Shown here: one piece after another, positions 26,326 through 35,639 of the stretch
Position numbering within the stretch: the stretch's first letter is position 1
Layout of the letters: every line of letters starts with the position of its first letter
DNA from: an uncultured Tenacibaculum sp.
Lineage (GTDB): Bacteria; Bacteroidota; Bacteroidia; Flavobacteriales; Flavobacteriaceae
NCBI GenBank assembly: GCA_947493285.1
Contig: CANLQH010000002.1
Location: 186,001 to 250,000, forward strand
Direction of reading: 5' to 3'
DNA length: 64,000 nucleotides
Position numbers and translations under genes: made by a program
Notes under the pieces: generated by a model
Database searches by the model: none
What the model was told of the DNA's origin: nothing
The model's input: the letters and a program-made list of their open reading frames with translations, nothing else

Positions 26326-28224
26326 TTAATAAGCTCTTTCGTCGTTTCCTTCGTAGAAATTAATAAACGCCTGATTCACTACTCGATGACCTCCATCGGT
26401 TGGGTAATCACCTGTAAAATACCAATCTCCTAAATTATCAGGACATGCTTTGTGCAAACCACTTACCGGTTGAAAAATCACATCTATATCAGCTTTGATA
26501 TCTGATGTTTTTAGCATTTGAGCAATTTTAGCAGACACTTCTTTATCAGTAAAAGGTGCGTAAATTTCCTTTACGAAATTCACCACATTCTTGTCCTCAC
26601 TATTCTCTTGCTGCTTACATTCATTATACACCTCATCAACAATATGATATTGATTAGTTTCTTTTAATAACTCTAAAGCTGCTTTAAAAGCAATGAAGTC
26701 ATTAATCTTTGCCATGTCAATTCCATAACAATCTGGATATCGAATTTGAGGCGCAGAAGAAACTACCACTATTTTTTTAGGGTTTAATCGATCTAAAATC
26801 TTAATGATACTTTTCTTTAAAGTAGTTCCACGAACAATACTATCGTCGATAATTACTAAATTATCGGTTGGTTTTACCACACCATAAGTTACATCGTATA
26901 CATGGGCTACTAAATCGTCACGACTACTATCGTCAGTAATAAACGTTCTTAGCTTCGCATCTTTAATTGCTATCTTTTCAAAACGTGGTCTTTTTGATAA
27001 AATATCTACCACTGTTTCTTTCGACAATTTTCCGTTCCCTGCTAAAATCGCAGCTGTTTTTTGCTGATTCAACACGTCTTCTGCAGCTTCCATCATTCCA
27101 AAAAATGATGTTTCTGCAGTATTAGGAATATAAGAAAACACCGAATTTTCTATATCATTATTAATCGACTTCAATACTTCAGGAAATACATATTTCCCTA
27201 AATTTTTTCTTTCTTCATAAATTGAAGCATCACTTCCTCTAGAAAAATAAATACGCTCAAAAGAGCATGCTTTTTTAACACGTTGTTCTAAAACTGGCTT
27301 CATTGAAGTTTCACCATTCTTCTTTATAATTAATGCGTGACCTCTGTCTATTTCTTTAATAGCATCAATATCAACATTAAATACAGTTTGAATTACTGGA
27401 CGCTCTGAAGCTACAACAACAACTTCTTCATCTTCATAATAAAATGCTGGACGGATAGCAGAAGGATCTCTTAACACAAAAGCATCTCCATGACCTAATA
27501 ATCCAGCCATCGCATAACCACCATCCCAATTTTTTGCCGAACGTTGTAGGATTCTTTGAATATCTAAATGCTCTTCTATAAAAGGTGAAGCATCTTTTTT
27601 ACTGAATCCAGCTTCTTTCGCTTTGATATATAAGTCAGAAACTTCATCTTCTAAAAAGTGTCCAATCTTTTCCATCACCGTTACTGTATCAGTAAACTCT
27701 TTTGGATGCTGCCCTAAATCAATTAAATCGTTTAACAATTGTTTAGAGTTGGTCATATTAAAATTACCTGCAACTATTAAGCTTTGGTGTTTCCAATTAC
27801 TTTGACGTAAAAATGGATGTACACTTTCTATTGAATTCTTACCAAAAGTACCATAACGAACGTGTCCTAAAAATAGGTTTCCTAAATAAGGCACATTCTC
27901 TTCTTGCCATTGAACATCATCAACCTTTTCTGGGTGCTCTTCAAAAACTCCATTAATTCTTTTATTAACTTTTCCGAAAATATCTTGAATTGGCTGTGAT
28001 TTATTAGATCTAATTCTACTAATATATCTTGTACCTGGTTCAACGTTAAATTTTATGCTTGCTAAACCTGCACCATCTTGACCACGATTGTGCTGTTTTT
28101 CCATTAACAAGTACATTTTGTTTACACCATAAAATGCAGTACCATATTTATCTTTATAGTATTGTAATGACTTTTTTAATCGAACCATTGCAATTCCGCA
28201 TTCATGTTTAATAGCGTCACTCAT
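26326..28224 (-). CDS. Amidophosphoribosyltransferase-family protein (long form)
   Basis: A 632-residue class II glutamine amidotransferase joined to a phosphoribosyltransferase domain. The nucleophile cysteine is residue 9 (HECGIAM) after a short propeptide-like start, and the PRPP-binding motif VIIDDSIVRGTTLKKS is intact. PurF makes phosphoribosylamine, the first purine intermediate. This protein is over 100 residues longer than usual PurF because of insertions in the glutaminase half and an extended C-terminus, a form common in Flavobacteriia. It is not in a purine operon here, so it could be a paralogue with a changed role. Confidence 0.85.
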   Translation of the reverse strand: MSDAIKHECGIAMVRLKKSLQYYKDKYGTAFYGVNKMYLLMEKQHNRGQDGAGLASIKFNVEPGTRYISRIRSNKSQPIQDIFGKVNKRINGVFEEHPEKVDDVQWQEENVPYLGNLFLGHVRYGTFGKNSIESVHPFLRQSNWKHQSLIVAGNFNMTNSKQLLNDLIDLGQHPKEFTDTVTVMEKIGHFLEDEVSDLYIKAKEAGFSKKDASPFIEEHLDIQRILQRSAKNWDGGYAMAGLLGHGDAFVLRDPSAIRPAFYYEDEEVVVVASERPVIQTVFNVDIDAIKEIDRGHALIIKKNGETSMKPVLEQRVKKACSFERIYFSRGSDASIYEERKNLGKYVFPEVLKSINNDIENSVFSYIPNTAETSFFGMMEAAEDVLNQQKTAAILAGNGKLSKETVVDILSKRPRFEKIAIKDAKLRTFITDDSSRDDLVAHVYDVTYGVVKPTDNLVIIDDSIVRGTTLKKSIIKILDRLNPKKIVVVSSAPQIRYPDCYGIDMAKINDFIAFKAALELLKETNQYHIVDEVYNECKQQENSEDKNVVNFVKEIYAPFTDKEVSAKIAQMLKTSDIKADIDVIFQPVSGLHKACPDNLGDWYFTGDYPTDGGHRVVNQAFINFYEGNDERAY

Positions 28225-28271
28225 TTGAATTATAAATATTTAGTTGTGTTGTGTGTTGTTGTTTTTAATAT

Positions 28272-28304
28272 AAAAAAAATCCGCAGCAAAACGCGCGGAT
28301 TTTT
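28272..28304 (-). terminator. Terminator of PfkB kinase gene
   Basis: A-run, stem AATCCGC/GCGGATT and T-run just beyond the kinase stop codon and upstream of the amidotransferase gene. Confidence 0.85.
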
Positions 28305-28306
28305 AT

Positions 28307-29233
28307 TTATGATAACTCTATATCAAATTGTGTTAAATCTTTAAAAGACTGCAAACGTGTTAGCACTTCGTCTTTCGTTAGTTCTTCCATTCGCTGTGTT
28401 CCGAATTTCTCTACACAGAAAGAAGCTAAATTAGAACCGTAGATAATCGCGTTCTTCATATTCTCAAACGAAATATCTTCAGTCTTCGCCAGATATCCGC
28501 AGAAACCTCCTGCAAAAGTATCTCCTGCTCCTGTTGGATCAAACACCTCTGCTAATGGTAATGCCGGTGCGTAAAACATTTTTCCTTCATTAAATAATAA
28601 AGCTCCGTGTTCACCTTTTTTAATCACCACATACTTAGGCCCCATTTCATGAATCTTCTTAGCAGCATTTACTAAAGAATACTCTCCAGATAATTGACGA
28701 GCTTCTTCATCGTTAATTGTAATTACATCTACTCTTTTTAAAACAGTATGTAAATCAGCTAAAGCAATGTCCATCCAAAAGTTCATAGTATCTAATACTA
28801 CTAATTTTGGTCTTTCATTCATTTGATCTAAAACAGATGCTTGTGTTAACGGGTGTAAATTACCTAACATTACAATACCAGAATCTTTAAACGCTTCTGG
28901 AACTACTGGTTGAAAATGCTCTAATACATTTAATTCAGTTACTAAAGTATCACGAGAGTTCATATCGTTATGATATTTACCACTCCAAAAGAAAGTCTTT
29001 CCTTCTTTAATAATCTCTACTCCATCAGTATTAATTCCTTTGTTGTTCATCATATCTAAATATGACTGTGGAAAATCTCCTCCAACAACAGAAACTACTC
29101 CTGTTTCAACTCCAAATTGAGAAGCTGCTAAACCAACAAAAGTTCCTGAACCTCCTAATATCTTATCTGTTTTACCAAAAGGCGTTTCAATAGCGTCAAA
29201 TGCTACGGTACCAACTGCTAATAATTTACTCAT
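28307..29233 (-). CDS. PfkB-family sugar/nucleoside kinase
   Basis: A 308-residue ribokinase-fold kinase. The C-terminal signature DPTGAGDTFAGGF contains the catalytic aspartate and anion hole, and the N-terminal glycine pair lies in KILGGSGTFVGLAAS. Substrate cannot be read from the sequence. The Bacteroidota group is annotated variously as sugar kinase or adenosine kinase-like. It diverges from sufE with facing promoters and ends at a terminator, so it is monocistronic. Confidence 0.9.
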   Translation of the reverse strand: MSKLLAVGTVAFDAIETPFGKTDKILGGSGTFVGLAASQFGVETGVVSVVGGDFPQSYLDMMNNKGINTDGVEIIKEGKTFFWSGKYHNDMNSRDTLVTELNVLEHFQPVVPEAFKDSGIVMLGNLHPLTQASVLDQMNERPKLVVLDTMNFWMDIALADLHTVLKRVDVITINDEEARQLSGEYSLVNAAKKIHEMGPKYVVIKKGEHGALLFNEGKMFYAPALPLAEVFDPTGAGDTFAGGFCGYLAKTEDISFENMKNAIIYGSNLASFCVEKFGTQRMEELTKDEVLTRLQSFKDLTQFDIELS

Positions 29234-29250
29234 TTCTTATTTTTTTACTG

Positions 29251-29258
29251 TAATTTTG
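29251..29258 (+). promoter_or_regulatory. Putative -7 box of sufE operon
   Basis: TAATTTTG, exact consensus match, 49 bp before the sufE start. It faces the -7 box of the divergent kinase gene at 29290-29297. Confidence 0.55.
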
Positions 29259-29275
29259 CACTTTTAAATAAAGTG

Positions 29276-29285
29276 GTCGTACGAC
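29276..29285. promoter_or_regulatory. Palindrome between facing promoters
   Basis: GTCGTACGAC is a perfect 10-bp palindrome lying between the two facing -7 boxes, close to the predicted start point of the kinase transcript. It is GC-rich for this genome and could be an operator for one or both genes. Confidence 0.35.
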
Positions 29286-29289
29286 TGTG

Positions 29290-29297
29290 CAAAAATA
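29290..29297 (-). promoter_or_regulatory. Putative -7 box of PfkB kinase gene
   Basis: TATTTTTG on the minus strand, exact consensus match, about 56 bp before the kinase start codon. Confidence 0.55.
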
Positions 29298-29307
29298 GTT
29301 TTAAAAA

Positions 29308-29733
29308 ATGACTATCAAAGAAATACAAGAAGAAATTATTGATGAGTTTTCAATGTTTGAAGACTGGATGGAGCGCTATGAGTATATTATTGATTTAGGA
29401 AGATCGCTACCCTTAATAAATGAAGCTTATAAATTAGATGAGAATTTAATTAAAGGATGTCAATCGAAAGTATGGTTGTATTCTGAATTAAAGAACGACA
29501 CTATTGAATTTACTGCCGATAGTGATGCCATTTTAACTAAAGGTATTGTGGCGTTATTATTGAGAGTATTTTCAAACCAAACACCACAAGCTATTTTAGA
29601 AGCAAAAACTGATTTTATTGATGAAATTGGACTAAAAGAACACTTAAGTCCAACTCGTGCTAATGGATTAGTATCGATGGTGAAACAAATAAAAATGTAC
29701 GCAATTGCTCAACAGAGTAAATTAACGAATTAA
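29308..29733 (+). CDS. sufE: SufE-family cysteine desulfuration protein
   Basis: A 141-residue cytosolic sulfur acceptor that takes the persulfide from the desulfurase SufS and hands it to the Suf scaffold for iron-sulfur cluster assembly. The acceptor cysteine 51 sits in IKGCQSKVWL, the family motif. It is followed 11 bp later by a SufT/MIP18 protein, in a three-gene operon. The other suf genes are not in the window. Confidence 0.95.
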   Translation: MTIKEIQEEIIDEFSMFEDWMERYEYIIDLGRSLPLINEAYKLDENLIKGCQSKVWLYSELKNDTIEFTADSDAILTKGIVALLLRVFSNQTPQAILEAKTDFIDEIGLKEHLSPTRANGLVSMVKQIKMYAIAQQSKLTN

Positions 29734-29744
29734 AGAAAGAAGAA

Positions 29745-30065
29745 ATGACAGATAAAGATTTAGAAGATTTAGGAGATAAAATAGTTCGCGTATTAAAAAC
29801 AATATTCGATCCAGAAATACCTGTAGACATTTACGAATTAGGTTTAATATATGACGTATTCGTATCAGAAGAAAACGATGCTAAAATATTAATGACTTTA
29901 ACCTCTCCTAACTGTCCAGTAGCAGAAAGCTTACCTGTAGAGATAGAAGAAAAAGTAAAGACATTAAAAGAAATTAACAACTGTGAAGTTGAAATTACTT
30001 TCGACCCTACTTGGACTCAAGACATGATGAGTGACGAAGCTAAGTTAGAATTAGGAATGCTGTAA
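29745..30065 (+). CDS. SufT/MIP18-family (DUF59) iron-sulfur assembly protein
   Basis: A 106-residue DUF59 domain protein. The family blocks FDPEIPVDIYELGLIYDV and LTSPNCPVAESLPVEIEEKV are clear, the latter with the conserved cysteine. Members act in iron-sulfur cluster maturation or carriage. Its place between sufE and the DUF2480 gene supports this. It follows sufE by 11 bp and precedes DUF2480 by 3 bp. Confidence 0.93.
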   Translation: MTDKDLEDLGDKIVRVLKTIFDPEIPVDIYELGLIYDVFVSEENDAKILMTLTSPNCPVAESLPVEIEEKVKTLKEINNCEVEITFDPTWTQDMMSDEAKLELGML

Positions 30066-30068
30066 TTC

Positions 30069-30581
30069 ATGGCTGAAGAAATTATAAATAGAGTTGCCAA
30101 TAGTAAATTAATTACTATCGACCTTGAAGATTTTTATCCTCAAGGGAATCGTGTTGTTTTTGACATTAAAGATTGGCTATATGAAGGATTAATCCTTCGT
30201 GAAAATGATTTTAGAGAGCAGGTAGACAATCATGATTGGTCTCAGTATGAAAACAACTATATTGCTTTAACATGTTCTTCTGATGCTATCATTCCTTCTT
30301 GGGCATATTTATTATTAACTACTCAATTATCCGAATATGCTAAGAAAGTTGTTGTTGGGAATTTAGAATTGTTAGAAACGGTTATCTATCAAAAAATCAT
30401 TAATCAAATTGATACTTCAGAATTTACTGATAAACCTGTAATTATTAAAGGGTGTGCAGATAAACCAATCCCTCCTTCTGCTTATACTTTATTAATAGAA
30501 AAAATTCAACCAATCGCTAAAACAATTATGTTTGGTGAAGCTTGCTCAACAGTTCCTTTATATAAAAAGAAGAAAAAGTGA
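30069..30581 (+). CDS. DUF2480 family protein
   Basis: A 170-residue soluble protein of the Bacteroidota-specific DUF2480 family, recognised from ITIDLEDFYPQGNRVVFDIKDWL and the VIIKGCADKPIPPSAY segment. Function is unknown. Its constant association with sufE and DUF59, also seen here, points to iron-sulfur or sulfur metabolism; the GCAD cysteine may matter. It ends in a run of lysines. Confidence 0.88.
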   Translation: MAEEIINRVANSKLITIDLEDFYPQGNRVVFDIKDWLYEGLILRENDFREQVDNHDWSQYENNYIALTCSSDAIIPSWAYLLLTTQLSEYAKKVVVGNLELLETVIYQKIINQIDTSEFTDKPVIIKGCADKPIPPSAYTLLIEKIQPIAKTIMFGEACSTVPLYKKKKK

Positions 30582-30596
30582 CTTTTTAAAAATAAG

Positions 30597-30627
30597 TTTG
30601 TCTAACTATACCGAGTACGTATATTTG
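30597..30627 (+). promoter_or_regulatory. Promoter of DUF3078 gene
   Basis: TTTG at 30597-30600 and TATATTTG at 30620-30627 with exactly 19 bp between them, a complete match to the Bacteroidota housekeeping promoter. It also shows that the true start is at 30658 and not the in-frame upstream codons. Confidence 0.8.
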
Positions 30628-30657
30628 CGCCCTCAAAAAAACAAAAATAACATTACA

Positions 30658-31530
30658 ATGAAAAAATTATTAGCTATCGCTTTCTTATTTGGAGCTTTAA
30701 CTGTTAGCGCACAAGAAAAGAAAGAAGAACAACCAAAAGAAGGATGGAAAAGGACAGGGAACATTTCTTTTTTATTCAATCAATCAGCATTTAACAACTG
30801 GTTAGCTGGTGGAACAAATAACATTTCTGGTACTTTAGGATTAAACTACGACTTTAATTACTTAAAAGGAGACTGGACTTGGGATAATAAATTAATTGCT
30901 TCTTATGGTTTAACAAAGTTAAAAGGAGAAGATATTCAAAAAACAGATGACCGTTTAGAATTAAACTCTTTATTAGGAAAAAAAGCTTCTGGATACTGGT
31001 ATTACTCAGCGTTTTTTAACTTTAAAACTCAAATGTCATCAACTGATGTTGGAGGAGTACAACAATCTCACTTTTTCTCACCAGCATACTTCCAATTCGG
31101 ACCTGGTATGTTATGGAAAAAGTCTGACAACTTAAAAATTAACATCGCACCAGCAACTTCTAAGTTAATTGTTGTTCATGATCATTTTACTAAAGTACCA
31201 TCTGCCGGAGTTAATGCTTTTAATGCTGCTGGAGGATATTTTGGAGTTGAAGCTAATGAAACTACTCGTTTTGAATTTGGTGCTGCTGTTAACGCATATT
31301 ACAAATTTGATTTAATGGAAAATGTATCAGTTGAAAATATTTTAAACTTATACAGCAACTATATAGAAGAGGCTCAAAATGTTGATATTGACTATACAGT
31401 AAATGTAGTTATGAAAATTAACAAGTACTTATCGGCTAACTTAGCATTACAAGCTATTTATGATGACAATGCTTTCGAAGGTTTTCAAACAAGAGAAGTA
31501 TTTGGTTTAGGTGTTAACTACGGTTTCTAA
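30658..31530 (+). CDS. DUF3078 outer-membrane beta-barrel-like protein
   Basis: 290 residues from the ATG at 30658, chosen because it begins a proper signal peptide (MKKLLAIAFLFGALTVSAQ) and lies after a consensus promoter. The mature part is built of alternating beta strands with aromatic girdles, such as GNISFLFNQSAFNNWLAGG and GTLGLNYDFNYLKGDWTW, characteristic of DUF3078 proteins. It is probably an outer-membrane barrel of about twelve strands. Substrate or role is unknown. It is monocistronic with its own terminator. Confidence 0.88.
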   Translation: MKKLLAIAFLFGALTVSAQEKKEEQPKEGWKRTGNISFLFNQSAFNNWLAGGTNNISGTLGLNYDFNYLKGDWTWDNKLIASYGLTKLKGEDIQKTDDRLELNSLLGKKASGYWYYSAFFNFKTQMSSTDVGGVQQSHFFSPAYFQFGPGMLWKKSDNLKINIAPATSKLIVVHDHFTKVPSAGVNAFNAAGGYFGVEANETTRFEFGAAVNAYYKFDLMENVSVENILNLYSNYIEEAQNVDIDYTVNVVMKINKYLSANLALQAIYDDNAFEGFQTREVFGLGVNYGF

Positions 31531-31555
31531 ACAAGAAAAACACAATATATCAAAC

Positions 31556-31590
31556 AAACCTCAAAGAGAAATCTTTGAGGTTTTGTTTTT
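31556..31590 (+). terminator. Terminator of DUF3078 gene
   Basis: Stem AAACCTCAAAGA/TCTTTGAGGTTT, loop GAAA, then a T-rich tail. Confidence 0.9.
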
Positions 31591-31619
31591 TGCTTATTTT
31601 AGCTTAAAATTAAAAAAGA

Positions 31620-32741
31620 ATGACCTTATTAATAATTTACGCTACAGTTTCTATTTTTTTCTCTTTTCTATGTTCAATTCTAGAAGCTGTACTACTAAGT
31701 GTATCACCTACTTTTATTAATGTTAAAAAGAAAGAAGGAAAAGCATTTGCTACACAATTAGAAACACTTAAAAAAGATGTTGACAAACCTTTAATTGCTA
31801 TTCTTACACTTAACACACTTGCCCATACAGTTGGTGCTATTTTAGTAGGGGTGCAAGCTAAAGTTGCCTATGCAGAATTATACGGAAGCGAAACTAAATC
31901 CTTTTTAGGGATTGAATTTACTGAAGATTTAATGGTTGGTGCGGTATCTTCTATCATGACTGTTTTAATTTTAGTTGCTTCAGAAATTATTCCAAAAACT
32001 ATAGGAGCTACTTACTGGAAACAATTGGCTAATTTTACTACCAAAGCTTTGAATATTCTGATTTTTCCGTTAAAATGGACAGGTATTCTTTGGATATTAC
32101 AACTAACAACAAAGTTAATTGGAGGAAAAGGAGGGCATGGTGAAAGTGTTTTAAGTAGAGAAGATTTTTCTGCAATGACAGATATTGCTGAACAAGAAGG
32201 AGTTTTTCAAGAAAACGAAAGTAACGTGATTAGAAACATGTTAAACTTTAAAGATGTTCAGGCAAAACATATCATGACACCTCGTACCGTTATTACAACC
32301 GCTGATGAAAGCCAAACCATTCAATCGTTTTTTGACGACAATAAATCACTGCGTTTTTCAAGAATTCCTGTTTTTGCAGAAAATCCAGATAATATTACTG
32401 GGTATATTTTAAAAGACCAATTATTATTAGCTTTAATTGATAAAAAAGGAGACCAACCTTTAAAATCGATTAAAAGAAATATTATCATTGCGAATAGAGA
32501 TTTATCAATCCCTAACTTGTTTGAAAAATTAATTGAACAAAGAGAGCATTTAGCTTTAGTTGTTGATGAATATGGATCGGTAAGCGGATTAGTTACCCAA
32601 GAAGATGTTATTGAAACTTTATTAGGCTTTGAAATTATGGATGAAAGCGATAACGTAGCAGACTTGCAAAGTTTAGCAAGAAAGAGCTGGGAGAGACGCG
32701 CAAAACGCTTAGGGATTATTGAAGAAGGTGATACTGAATAA
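31620..32741 (+). CDS. CNNM/CBS-domain transporter (CorC/HlyC-like)
   Basis: A 373-residue membrane protein with a DUF21/CNNM transmembrane domain (about 1-180, including ASEIIPKTIGATYWKQL) followed by a pair of CBS domains (about 210-335, with MTPRTVITTADES and VVDEYGSVSGLVTQEDVIETLLG). The family is linked to magnesium or sodium export and often labelled hemolysin. It lacks the usual C-terminal CorC domain. It is separated from DUF3078 by a terminator and followed by another. Confidence 0.9.
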   Translation: MTLLIIYATVSIFFSFLCSILEAVLLSVSPTFINVKKKEGKAFATQLETLKKDVDKPLIAILTLNTLAHTVGAILVGVQAKVAYAELYGSETKSFLGIEFTEDLMVGAVSSIMTVLILVASEIIPKTIGATYWKQLANFTTKALNILIFPLKWTGILWILQLTTKLIGGKGGHGESVLSREDFSAMTDIAEQEGVFQENESNVIRNMLNFKDVQAKHIMTPRTVITTADESQTIQSFFDDNKSLRFSRIPVFAENPDNITGYILKDQLLLALIDKKGDQPLKSIKRNIIIANRDLSIPNLFEKLIEQREHLALVVDEYGSVSGLVTQEDVIETLLGFEIMDESDNVADLQSLARKSWERRAKRLGIIEEGDTE

Positions 32742-32763
32742 AAAATTCTGAAAAATCAAGTAT

Positions 32764-32799
32764 AAAAAAAGGAGTGAATTTAAATTCACTCCTTTTTTT
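32764..32799. terminator. Bidirectional terminator, perfect palindrome
   Basis: A 36-bp perfect palindrome: A7-GGAGTGAATTT followed by its complement ending in T7. It lies between the CNNM gene and the convergent receptor gene. Confidence 0.92.
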
Positions 32800-32823
32800 A
32801 TTATATAAACTCTTTAACTATTT

Positions 32824-35598
32824 CTAGTTATTGATTGCCCAAGAAATATAATATAACGATCCGATTAAACCAGAACCTGGTGCAACTACGTACTCTTTAC
32901 CAGTTAAGTTTGTTCCTCCAATTTTTATTTTAGACTTTAAAGATGGTATTCTATAATTCATCTGAGCATCTAAAACTGTTCTTGCATCAACTTGAGCATC
33001 TAAGAAGCTTGATTGCCATAAAAAGTCATTTTGCCATCTTGCATTAATATTAAATCCAAAGTTTTTAAATAAGTTAGGATTACCAAACATAACTTTAAGC
33101 TGATGCTCTGGTATGTTGAACCCTGGTTGAAAAGATGGGTCACTAGCTTGATCGAAAACTAACTTACTATATGTATAATTAGTTCCGAAATTAAATGTTT
33201 TAAACACTTTTGTTGTTAAACCTATTCCAACACCATAAGAATCAATATCTGCAGTTGAATTAGTATTTAAAGTAACATTAGTAACATCTCTATTAGCTAA
33301 AGCAGCTGTAGCCAATGCATCAGGCACCCCATTAGAAATAACTCCATAATTAGGAACTACCACATCTTTAAATGCCACGAAATTTTCATATTGATTATAA
33401 TATCCGCTTAAATCTAATTCTACAATATTTGTTTCTCCAATATTAATAATACTTCTATATCCTAATTCATAAGATTTTACGTTCTCTGCTTCAACAGGTT
33501 TTACATCGGCTTTATCCAAACTTGCAACAGCTGTTGGTAAAGCAGGCGCTCCTCCAGCAATTAAAACACCTAAAAACTGATCGTACGAATCTTTTGTATA
33601 AGACTTATTAAAAGCATCCGAACCAGTTATTGTAGAAGTTGATGGAGCACCTGTTCCTGAGTTAGTAACTACAGCATTGAATCTCGTTAAGTTTTCTACT
33701 GAAGTACCTAAAATGAAACGGTTAGGTCCTGATCTTAAACCAAAAAATTGTTCTGGGATACTTGGGTTTCTAAATCCTGTTTGATAAGAAGCACGGATTA
33801 TTTTATTCTTACTTCCTCCAACATCGTAAGTTAATGCAACCCTTGGCGAGTAATTTCCTTCGAAATTTTTTGCTTTATCATAACGTATAGATGCAGTTAA
33901 CTTAGCTCTTTCATCTAAAAAGCTTTTTTGAATTTGAGAATAAGCTCCGTACATATCGAAGTTTATTGGACTGTCTTTATCTGTAAATAATGTTCCTTGA
34001 GAGTTAATATTGAATTTACGGTATGAACCTCCTATTTGAATTTCAGCCCATGATATTAAATCTCTAAAGTTATAATTTGCATCCGCATGATAATAACCTG
34101 TTTTATCTTTAATTCCTGCCCCACCTTCGTTTATAGGTGTTGCGATAATTTCATCTAATGCTTTTCTGTACTCAGGTGTTCCTGGTTTCAATCTATTTCT
34201 ATCTGCAAAATCACGAGCACTCTTGTCGTTTCCTGGTGTAACTCCTAGAACACCACCAGCAAATGCAGTAGCATACTCACCAAACCAATTCTCAGAAGGG
34301 TTATATCTTTCATTTAAAGCAACTCCAGCAAATCTAAGATCATGTGTTTTATCTCCCGAATCATTACCAACATAATAACCTCTTACAAAAAAGTTTTTAC
34401 CAATAACTTCTAATTTATGTTGCTCTAAAGAATAACCTTCTTGCGAAAACCTGTTTGTTCCTTGGTATGAATTATTACCTTGAGAAAAACGAGAGCTGTA
34501 AACTAATTCTAATTTATCGTTACCCATTGGTCTGAAATGTAACGAGCCATCAAACTTGACATTATATCCATCATAATCATAAATTTGATTTTCCGCATAC
34601 CCTGTTCTACTTACTCTTCCTATACCTGGCAATGGAAATACAACTTCATCACCATAAAAATTTACTCCATCATAATCAGAATGAGAATCTCTATCTCCTT
34701 CTTTAGTAACACCACCAACACCTGTAGTATTAGCATCATTATTAGCATGCCATTCTTCAGCTTTAAATGCATTGAAATTTACTTTAGCGGCAAAATAATC
34801 ACTGAACTTATAAGCCATTCTAACCCCTACATCGTAAAACTGATTCGTACCTGCAGCTTCTTGAGTCATTTGACCTGTCTTAAAATAAGCGCTGATTCCG
34901 TCGTAACTAAAAGGGTTTTTACTTCTCATTAAAAGTATACCGTTAAAGGCATTCGCACCATATAATGCAGAAGAAGCTCCTGGTAATATCTCAACGCTTT
35001 TAACGTCTAAATCTGACAATCCTAAAACATTACCCGCAGAGAAATTTAATGCTGGTATTGAAGTTTCAGCACCGTCAAGTAATTGTACAAAACGGGTGTT
35101 ATCAAAAGTAGCAAAACCTCTTGAGTTAATTGCTTTATAACCATAATTCGACTCTCTAGATTCTATTCCTTTTAAATTAGCTAAACCATCATAAAAAGAA
35201 ACAGAAGTATTTCTTTTCATATCTGTAATACCAATTCTTTCAATAGTAACAGGAGATTCAATAATACGCTCTGGAGATCTCGATGCAGAAATAACAACTT
35301 CATCTAAGGCTGTATTCTCTTTTAAAATTACATTTACCTCTTGATCTTTAGAAGTAATTTCAATTACTTCTGTTTTGTATCCAAAAGCTGAAACCTGAAT
35401 AGAAAAAGGGAATTTTGTTTTAACTGATATCGTGAAATTCCCATCAATATCTGAAGTTGTTTGTCCTTGTACCGAATTGATTAAAGCACTCGGAAAAGGC
35501 TCAAGATATTCATCATATACCTTTCCTGTAATTGTAGTTTGACCATAAAAAGCCATACTACATAAAACAAAAACTGTTAATAGTAGTTTTTTAAACAT
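32824..35598 (-). CDS. TonB-dependent outer-membrane receptor, substrate unknown
   Basis: A 924-residue receptor with a signal peptide (cleavage near FYGQ, residue 20), a carboxypeptidase-like N-terminal domain (ITGKVYDEYLEPFPSALINSV onward), a plug (about 110-230, with IEILPGASSALYGANAFNGILL-like block) and a long barrel. It ends in SWAINN without the usual terminal aromatic residue. No riboswitch or substrate-linked gene is next to it. Two TonB-C proteins are encoded directly upstream on the same strand, 41 bp away, and may belong to the same system. Confidence 0.92.
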   Translation of the reverse strand: MFKKLLLTVFVLCSMAFYGQTTITGKVYDEYLEPFPSALINSVQGQTTSDIDGNFTISVKTKFPFSIQVSAFGYKTEVIEITSKDQEVNVILKENTALDEVVISASRSPERIIESPVTIERIGITDMKRNTSVSFYDGLANLKGIESRESNYGYKAINSRGFATFDNTRFVQLLDGAETSIPALNFSAGNVLGLSDLDVKSVEILPGASSALYGANAFNGILLMRSKNPFSYDGISAYFKTGQMTQEAAGTNQFYDVGVRMAYKFSDYFAAKVNFNAFKAEEWHANNDANTTGVGGVTKEGDRDSHSDYDGVNFYGDEVVFPLPGIGRVSRTGYAENQIYDYDGYNVKFDGSLHFRPMGNDKLELVYSSRFSQGNNSYQGTNRFSQEGYSLEQHKLEVIGKNFFVRGYYVGNDSGDKTHDLRFAGVALNERYNPSENWFGEYATAFAGGVLGVTPGNDKSARDFADRNRLKPGTPEYRKALDEIIATPINEGGAGIKDKTGYYHADANYNFRDLISWAEIQIGGSYRKFNINSQGTLFTDKDSPINFDMYGAYSQIQKSFLDERAKLTASIRYDKAKNFEGNYSPRVALTYDVGGSKNKIIRASYQTGFRNPSIPEQFFGLRSGPNRFILGTSVENLTRFNAVVTNSGTGAPSTSTITGSDAFNKSYTKDSYDQFLGVLIAGGAPALPTAVASLDKADVKPVEAENVKSYELGYRSIINIGETNIVELDLSGYYNQYENFVAFKDVVVPNYGVISNGVPDALATAALANRDVTNVTLNTNSTADIDSYGVGIGLTTKVFKTFNFGTNYTYSKLVFDQASDPSFQPGFNIPEHQLKVMFGNPNLFKNFGFNINARWQNDFLWQSSFLDAQVDARTVLDAQMNYRIPSLKSKIKIGGTNLTGKEYVVAPGSGLIGSLYYISWAINN

Positions 35599-35639
35599 AG
35601 TGTTTATTTTTATTAATTGTATTTATTATTGAGGGATAT

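Noticed and set aside
34585..34932. Plus-strand 115-codon frame within the second receptor gene
   Set aside because: It is antisense to the TonB-dependent receptor and its product is rich in serine, isoleucine and phenylalanine without any motif.
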